7,841 bases of DNA from an uncultured Chlamydiae bacterium (GTDB lineage: Bacteria > Chlamydiota > Chlamydiia > Chlamydiales > SM23-39): the NCBI GenBank assembly GCA_903864395.1, contig CAIPFQ010000128.1, forward strand, positions 1 to 7,841, written 5' to 3'. The position numbers and the translations under genes are program-made. The notes under the pieces were generated by a model. That model was given only the letters and a program-made list of their open reading frames with translations. It was not told where the DNA came from and made no database searches. This document shows, piece after piece, positions 1-5,546 of the stretch (the first letter of the stretch is position 1; each line of letters begins with the position of its first letter).

Positions 1-3000
1 CTGGCTCTGGAAAATCATCCCTCGCTTTCGACACGATTTATGTCGAAGGGCAAAGACGCTACATCGAGTCGCTCTCCCATCAGGCGCGCCGCCACCTTGC
101 CGAGCTGCCAAAGCCCAATGCGGAACATATTTCTGGCATCGCACCCACCGTCGCTATTGAACAAAAACTCTCTGTGCAAACGCCTCGGTCCACCGTTGGC
201 ACGCTCACGGGCATTTATGATTTTCTCCGCGTCCTCTATGCACGCGTGGCGATCCCTCATTGCCCTGTCAGCCTTGAGCCTGTCTCCGCTTTGAGTAAAG
301 AAAAAATCATCGCCCAAATCCAAACATTGCCTGAAGGGGCGAAAATCATCCTTCTCGCTCCCTACGCCAAAGGAAAAAAAGGGGCCTGTGAAGAGGACTT
401 TGCAATCCTCTTGGCCAAAGGATTCACTCGGCTGCGCATCAATGGCGCTTGGGTGGATTTGAGCGAAACGATCGCCTTAGACGGCAAAGCGGCCCACGAC
501 ATTGATGTGGTCGTCGATCGGGTGCAAGTGACAACAGAAAACAAGTCTAGAATCGGAGAGAGCGCCTCGCTCGCCCTTGAAATGGGCCATGGCGTATGCA
601 GCGTCTTTCATCTCGATACAGAAGAAGAATGTTTATTTTCTCAAATAGCCTACGCAAAAACTTCAAAAATCTCGTATGGGCCTCTCGAGCCGCATGATTT
701 TTCTTTCAATCATCCCTCTGGCATGTGCCCCTCTTGCCACGGTCTCGGAAAAGCCTCTTCGTTCGATCTTGCAAAAATACTCAATCCAAAACTCAGTATC
801 GCCGAAGATTGCTGTTGCATTGGAAGCTCTTATCAAACAATTCGCTACAGCAATATTTATAACCATCTCGCGAAAACATTTCGTTTCGACATCCATACGC
901 CCTGGGAAGAAATTCCTGAGAAAGGACAAAAGGCGTTTCTCTATGGGTTGGAAAAAAAATGGAATCGGATGCACTTTTTCCATCCAGAAAAAAAAACAAG
1001 CTGGATTGAAATTGTCCATTGGCCAGGAGTTCTTGCAGAGGCTAAAGAAAGGCTCATCGCAGCTAAAAGCGAGACCTATAGAGAGAAAATGAAACTCCTC
1101 ATGGTCGATGGCGTATGCCCCTCTTGCCAAGGCGCGCGGATCAAACCCTATCCAGCCCAGGCGCGCCTAGGGGGACGAAAAATCACCGAAATTTGCGCTT
1201 TGCCATTGAGTGACGCCCTTCTCTTTTTCGAAACGCTCGTTTTGCCCTCCATAGAAACGCTCATCGCGGACGAGCTGCTCAAGGAAATTCGCTCAAGGCT
1301 CACATTCCTCATCCGCGTCGGACTTCGCTATCTTTCCCTCGATCGCACCTCTCCTACCCTCAGCGGCGGTGAATCGCAGCGCGTGCGCCTCGCCTCTCAA
1401 ATTGGATCGGGGCTCACGGGAGCGATCTATATTCTCGACGAGCCCTCGATTGGACTTCACCCTTCCGATCATTCCAAACTCATCCAAACGCTTTTTTCCC
1501 TGCGCGATATTGGCAACACTGTGATCGTCGTCGAGCATGACGCTGACACAATGCAAGTTGCCGACACCATCGTCGATGTAGGCCCTTTGGCTGGAAAACT
1601 CGGCGGCGAAATTCTTGTTTGCGGCACTCTCCAAGAGGTCATCGACCATCCAAGATCCATCACAGGCGCGTACCTCTCAGGTAAAGAGCTCGTCTGGTCT
1701 CCTAGAAAAAAAAGAAAACTGACAAAAACACTCCTTCTCGAAGGCGCCTCTCACCATAATCTAAAAAACGTGACAGCCGCCATTCCCCTCGGCGGTCTTG
1801 TCTGCGTGACAGGTTTGTCTGGCTCAGGAAAATCTTCGCTCATCACAGACACCCTCTATCCAGCCCTCGCAAACAAGCTCCATCGCGCCTCTTTAGAGGT
1901 GGGTGCCTATCGCGCTCTTCAAGGCATCGAGTTCCTTGATAAAATTATTGCGATTGATCAAACGCCGATTGGTCGAACGCCGCGCTCGAATCCTGCCACC
2001 TACATAAAACTCTTTGACGATATTCGCGATCTGTTTGCAGAGCTCCCTGAGAGCCGAGCGCGAGGATTTACCCCAGGCCATTTTAGCTTTAATGTGAAAG
2101 AGGGCTCTTGCGCTTATTGCGGAGGCATTGGACATACCCGCATCGACATGGATTTTATGGAAGACGCGTGGATCGAGTGTCCCCAGTGCAAAGGAAGGCG
2201 TTTTGATCCAGAAATTTTGGCTGTGCAATTTAAAGGCAAAAACATTTCCGATGTCCTCTCTCTCGATGTCACAGCCGCGCTCGAACTATTTGAAGCGATC
2301 CCTTCCATCCGATCTAAACTCAAAATGCTTCAACACGTCGGCCTCGACTTCCTCTCTATCGGACAGCCCTCGACGACTCTTTCTGGCGGCGAGGCGCAGC
2401 GAATCAAACTAGCCAAAGAGCTCGCGCGCCCAAGCTCTGGAAAAACATTGTATTTGCTCGATGAGCCAACGACAGGGTTGCATTTCCACGACATTAAAAA
2501 AATTCTCTCTCTTCTCGATCGTCTGATTGAGCAAGGCAATAGCGTTCTTGTCATCGAACATAATCTCGACTTTATCCGAGCGGCTGACTGGATTTTAGAT
2601 TTAGGCCCAGGAGCTGGCTCTGCAGGAGGCTCTCTTATCGGAGAAGGAACCCCAGAGCAAATTGCGAAACTAGACTCTCCCACAGCCAAAGCGTTAAGAG
2701 GCGATTTTGCAGCCCACACCATGCCTCATGAAAAAATGCCTCCAAGCGGTGCGATTCAAGTGTTTGGCTGCACGCAAAATAACTTAAAATCAGTCTCTCT
2801 CTCCATTCCTCGCGGACAAATTACCGTTTTCACAGGCCCTTCTGGTTCGGGAAAATCATCGCTTGCCTTTGACACGTTGTATGCAGAAGGACAAAGACGC
2901 TACACGGAAACGCTCCCTGCTTATGCGCGCGCAATGATCAAACCGCTTGAAAAGCCCAAGGTAGAGCGCATTGAAGGACTCTCTCCTGCCATCGCCCTGG

Positions 3001-5546
3001 AGCAAAAAACGGGAGGGCTCAACCCTCGCAGCACGATCGGCACAATCACTGAAATCTACGATCTGCTGCGCGTCCTTTATGCGCATCTCGGAAAAGCGTA
3101 TTGCCCTGAAACAGGGGAAGAGATCCGCCATATCAGCAAAGAGTTCGTCGTCCAAAAAGTTCTCTCTCTTGAGCCTCGAGAAAAAATTCTCGTTCTAGCC
3201 CCCTGTCCCTTTTTAAAAAAGGAGACATTTGAAGAGTGGCTTGAAAGGGTCAATCGCCTTGGCTTCTTGCGCATTCGGCTCAACGGGGTTGTGTATGAGG
3301 TCGATGAACCCATTGCTTTTGAACAATTTAAAAAAAATGAACTTTTGCTCATCATTGACCGGCTCACCGTTGATCCTGTCAATGAAAAGCGCCTTTTTGA
3401 AGCCGTTGAAAAAGCCACTTCCCTTTCGGACGGCCTCGTTCTGATTGCCCGCGAAACAGAAGATTTGTCTTTCAACCTCTCTTTTAGCGCAATCCATTCG
3501 GGAAAAGCCTATCCGCCCCTAACGCCGCAAACGTTTTCGTTTAACCATAATGCGGGAATGTGTCCCGATTGCCAAGGCCTCGGCGTTGTCTACGGTGTCC
3601 AAGTAGCCTCGCAAAAATATGTGATGCGCCAAAGTCTTGCAGATCTTTGCGAAAAATTATTTCAGGAAAAAAACACAGCGGGCGCGCAAAAAATTCTAAA
3701 AACCTATTTTGATGCGTCAGGTCTGTCCATGGCCACTCCATTAAAAAGCTTAACGCCAGCACAGCTACACCTCGTTTTTAACGGCGGAGAAGAACAAAAA
3801 ATAGAGGGGCGAATTTTACGATGGATCGGTCTTCAGCCTCTCTTGGCTCGCCTTGTGCGGATGGGGAAAACAGAATTTAGAGAGGCTCTGCTGCCGCATA
3901 GGAATGAATCCGCTTGTCCGAGTTGCAAAGGCGAAAGACTCTGTCCCTTGGCAAGGCATGTGAAGCTGGAGGAGTTTTCGATTACAGAATTTTGCCGCCT
4001 TCCTCTGAATGAGGCTCATGCTTTTTTACAAAAGATTTCTCTGGGAAAAGAGACGTTTTTGAAAGAAGCGCATAGGGTGGCAACGGAGTCTTTTGCGTTT
4101 CTTTTGTCTTTGGGACTGCAATACCTCTCTTTGGATCGAAGCGCACCAACGTTAAGTGGCGGAGAGCTCCAAAGGATTCGGCTCGCCAAGCAGCTCGGCT
4201 CTGGACTGACTGGGTGTTTGTATATTTTGGATGAGCCGACCATTGGTTTGCACCCTTACGATAGTGAAAAACTAGGCCTGGCGATCCGCCGTTTAAGGGA
4301 TCTCGGCAATACGTTAGTTCTTGTTGAACACGATCCAATGGCGCTGCAAATCGCAGATAAAATCGTCGACTTCGGCCCGGGGGCAGGAGCGGAAGGGGGG
4401 AGAATTTGCGCGCAAGGCACGTTGGCGGAAATCTGTAAAAATCCTCATTCTCTCACTGGCAGCTATTTGAGCGGGCGCAAAAAGATCCCCATTCCCCAAA
4501 AAAGACGCCCTTTTCATCCCGATATTCGGATCGAAAACGCCTCTTTGCATAACTTAAAAAACATCTCAGTCGCCTTTACAAAAGGAGCTATCACTTGCCT
4601 GACGGGAGTCTCTGGCTCGGGAAAATCGACCTTAATGCGCCAATTGCTCGCTCCAGCCGCCCTTTTTTCGGTCAATCAATCGAAAAGCCAAAATCCCGTT
4701 TCTTATGGCGGCGCTCTTTTTTTTGGTCTTGACTCGTTTGAGAGGGTGATTTGCATCGATCAAAGCCCCATAGGACAGACAGCGAGAGCAGACGTCGGTA
4801 CATACGCCGATATTATGCCATGGATTCGCAGTCATTTTGCCGAGCTGCCTCTGGCTAAGCTGAAAGGGTTGCGCCCTGCCCACTTTAGCCCGAACCATCT
4901 CAAGGGGATGTGCCGCACATGCTGGGGCCTGGGCTATAAAACGATCGATCTTCAGTTTTTGCCCGCTGTAAAAACCGTCTGCGACGCCTGCCAAGGCCAG
5001 AGGCTAAATCCCATCTCTTTGGAAGTGCGCTATCGGGACAAAAGTTTTGGAGATCTCTTTTCTCTCAGCGTAGCCAAGGCCGCGGATCATTTTCGTGAAC
5101 TTCCCCGCATTGCTAAAAAACTCAAGCTGGTAGAGAGCGTGGGACTCTCTTACTTACACCTCGGCCAAGGACTGGCCACCCTTTCGGGGGGCGAGGCAGG
5201 GCGGCTGCGCCTATCGCGCGAGCTGGCAAAAAGGGAAGTGGGGAAAACTCTCTATTTGATTGACGAGCCGTCCATAGGACTGCATAGCGAAGATATCGCC
5301 CAGCTGTTGCCGATTTTTCATACACTGGCACAAAAGAAAAACACACTTGTGATCATCGAGCATAATCTCGACATCATCGCGAATGCCGACACTGTGATCG
5401 ATCTAGGGCCTGGAGCTGGTATCGAAGGGGGAAGCGTCATGTTTCAGGGAACCCCTGAAGAGCTGTTGTTGCAAAAAAATGTTAAAATAGCACCCTACCT
5501 AGCGAGCTATTTTTGCAAACACTCAGATTACGGCTGTTCCAACTAG
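1..5546 (+). CDS. uvrA: Excinuclease ABC subunit A, tandem fused dimer (5' end missing)
   Basis: UvrA is the damage-recognition ATPase of cytoplasmic nucleotide excision repair: the dimer finds lesions, loads UvrB and leaves. The frame is open from the left edge (first whole codon 3-5, already inside Walker A GSGKSS) to TAG at 5544-5546, giving 1,847 residues. About 35 residues and the start are missing by comparison with E. coli UvrA. The protein holds two full UvrA units. Each has Walker A, UvrB-binding domain, cysteine pairs with the insertion domain, LSGGE, LDEP and EHD, then a second Walker A, a CxxC-x19-CxxC zinc finger, LSGGE, [L/I]DEP and EHN. The total, near 1,880 aa, is twice the usual 940. 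The Met at 174-176 is internal. No frameshift or stop interrupts the frame, and all four ATPase sites look intact, so the protein should be functional. UvrA identity is certain; Chlamydiota origin is inferred from the double length. The UvrA2 class is excluded because UvrB-binding regions are present. Confidence 0.97.
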   Translation, partial: GSGKSSLAFDTIYVEGQRRYIESLSHQARRHLAELPKPNAEHISGIAPTVAIEQKLSVQTPRSTVGTLTGIYDFLRVLYARVAIPHCPVSLEPVSALSKEKIIAQIQTLPEGAKIILLAPYAKGKKGACEEDFAILLAKGFTRLRINGAWVDLSETIALDGKAAHDIDVVVDRVQVTTENKSRIGESASLALEMGHGVCSVFHLDTEEECLFSQIAYAKTSKISYGPLEPHDFSFNHPSGMCPSCHGLGKASSFDLAKILNPKLSIAEDCCCIGSSYQTIRYSNIYNHLAKTFRFDIHTPWEEIPEKGQKAFLYGLEKKWNRMHFFHPEKKTSWIEIVHWPGVLAEAKERLIAAKSETYREKMKLLMVDGVCPSCQGARIKPYPAQARLGGRKITEICALPLSDALLFFETLVLPSIETLIADELLKEIRSRLTFLIRVGLRYLSLDRTSPTLSGGESQRVRLASQIGSGLTGAIYILDEPSIGLHPSDHSKLIQTLFSLRDIGNTVIVVEHDADTMQVADTIVDVGPLAGKLGGEILVCGTLQEVIDHPRSITGAYLSGKELVWSPRKKRKLTKTLLLEGASHHNLKNVTAAIPLGGLVCVTGLSGSGKSSLITDTLYPALANKLHRASLEVGAYRALQGIEFLDKIIAIDQTPIGRTPRSNPATYIKLFDDIRDLFAELPESRARGFTPGHFSFNVKEGSCAYCGGIGHTRIDMDFMEDAWIECPQCKGRRFDPEILAVQFKGKNISDVLSLDVTAALELFEAIPSIRSKLKMLQHVGLDFLSIGQPSTTLSGGEAQRIKLAKELARPSSGKTLYLLDEPTTGLHFHDIKKILSLLDRLIEQGNSVLVIEHNLDFIRAADWILDLGPGAGSAGGSLIGEGTPEQIAKLDSPTAKALRGDFAAHTMPHEKMPPSGAIQVFGCTQNNLKSVSLSIPRGQITVFTGPSGSGKSSLAFDTLYAEGQRRYTETLPAYARAMIKPLEKPKVERIEGLSPAIALEQKTGGLNPRSTIGTITEIYDLLRVLYAHLGKAYCPETGEEIRHISKEFVVQKVLSLEPREKILVLAPCPFLKKETFEEWLERVNRLGFLRIRLNGVVYEVDEPIAFEQFKKNELLLIIDRLTVDPVNEKRLFEAVEKATSLSDGLVLIARETEDLSFNLSFSAIHSGKAYPPLTPQTFSFNHNAGMCPDCQGLGVVYGVQVASQKYVMRQSLADLCEKLFQEKNTAGAQKILKTYFDASGLSMATPLKSLTPAQLHLVFNGGEEQKIEGRILRWIGLQPLLARLVRMGKTEFREALLPHRNESACPSCKGERLCPLARHVKLEEFSITEFCRLPLNEAHAFLQKISLGKETFLKEAHRVATESFAFLLSLGLQYLSLDRSAPTLSGGELQRIRLAKQLGSGLTGCLYILDEPTIGLHPYDSEKLGLAIRRLRDLGNTLVLVEHDPMALQIADKIVDFGPGAGAEGGRICAQGTLAEICKNPHSLTGSYLSGRKKIPIPQKRRPFHPDIRIENASLHNLKNISVAFTKGAITCLTGVSGSGKSTLMRQLLAPAALFSVNQSKSQNPVSYGGALFFGLDSFERVICIDQSPIGQTARADVGTYADIMPWIRSHFAELPLAKLKGLRPAHFSPNHLKGMCRTCWGLGYKTIDLQFLPAVKTVCDACQGQRLNPISLEVRYRDKSFGDLFSLSVAKAADHFRELPRIAKKLKLVESVGLSYLHLGQGLATLSGGEAGRLRLSRELAKREVGKTLYLIDEPSIGLHSEDIAQLLPIFHTLAQKKNTLVIIEHNLDIIANADTVIDLGPGAGIEGGSVMFQGTPEELLLQKNVKIAPYLASYFCKHSDYGCSN
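3..2699 (+). repeat. UvrA unit 1 (N-terminal copy) of the fused protein
   Basis: First UvrA unit. NBD1 has Walker A from nt 3, LSGGE 1359-1373, LDEP 1434-1445 and EHD 1533-1541. The UvrB-binding domain keeps the usual KGKKG (369-383) and HDIDVVVDR (495-521). CPSC pairs at 726-737 and 1116-1127 flank the insertion-domain region. NBD2 has Walker A GLSGSGKS 1812-1835, DQTPIGRTPRSNPATY 1956-2003, SRARGFTPGHFSFN 2052-2093, zinc finger CAYC 2109-2120 and CPQC 2178-2189 (19 residues between), LSGGE 2379-2393, LDEP 2457-2468 and EHN 2556-2564. The UvrB-binding and NBD2 motifs match ordinary bacterial UvrA closely. The segment after the first Walker A (135-221) is less canonical. A 17-residue linker, nt 2700-2750, leads to unit 2. 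Confidence 0.93.
5473..5513 (-). terminator. Candidate intrinsic terminator for the - strand gene, inside the 3' end of uvrA
   Basis: A perfect 8-base inverted repeat, AAAATAGC (5484-5491) and GCTATTTT (5506-5513), is separated by 14 bases. Read on the - strand it lies about 30 bases past the stop of the - strand gene. It is followed, after a short AACA, by a run of seven T (complement of A 5473-5479), the layout of a Rho-independent terminator. The stem is weak, with only two G-C pairs, and the loop is long. On the + strand the repeat precedes the uvrA stop, where translating ribosomes would keep it from folding. It could be a by-product of A-rich lysine and asparagine codons. Confidence 0.33.
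5543..5546. other. Overlapping convergent stop codons in a CTAG palindrome
   Basis: The four bases CTAG supply TAG for uvrA (5544-5546) on the + strand and TAG for the opposite gene (5545-5543) on the - strand. The two coding regions overlap by four bases tail to tail, so there is no intergenic region, and any 3' untranslated sequence of one mRNA is antisense to the other. This is read directly from the sequence. Confidence 0.95.

Larger units (their letters stand above)
2751..5546 (+). repeat. UvrA unit 2 (C-terminal copy) of the fused protein
   Basis: Second UvrA unit, starting at AIQVFG and continuing to the stop. NBD1 is canonical: Walker A GPSGSGKS 2835-2858, LSGGE 4152-4166, LDEP 4227-4238, EHD 4326-4334, with GLSPAIALEQK and NPRSTIGTITEIYD following Walker A. 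The UvrB-binding region (about 3100-3480) is recognisable but lacks the KGKKG-type segment and reads ELLLIIDR (3339-3362) where unit 1 has HDIDVVVDR. Cysteine pairs CPDC 3561-3572 and CPSC 3915-3926 are kept. NBD2 has Walker A GVSGSGKS 4605-4628, CRTC 4911-4922 and CDAC 4980-4991 (19 residues between), LSGGEAGR from 5181, IDEP 5259-5270 and EHN 5358-5366. Its DNA-contact segments 4758-4805 and 4854-4895 differ from consensus. It is a diverged paralogue, not a recent copy: nucleotide identity with unit 1 survives only in short motif stretches such as caaagacgctaca. Confidence 0.93.

Noticed and set aside
174..176. ATG at 174 as the start of uvrA
   Set aside because: The same frame codes for conserved UvrA sequence back to the first bases of the window, including Walker A GSGKSS, so this Met is internal.
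726..1129. Repeated 14-mer TGCCCCTCTTGCCA at 726-739 and 1116-1129
   Set aside because: Both copies encode the zinc-ligand motif CPSC[H/Q] in unit 1 with the same codons. Protein constraint explains it better than a DNA-level repeat.
663..1130. Antisense open frames within uvrA (also 3982-4338, 4632-4994, 2330-2722 and others)
   Set aside because: They lie fully inside conserved uvrA motifs, have no recognisable product, and read as low-complexity Ser/Arg/Phe-rich shadow translations.
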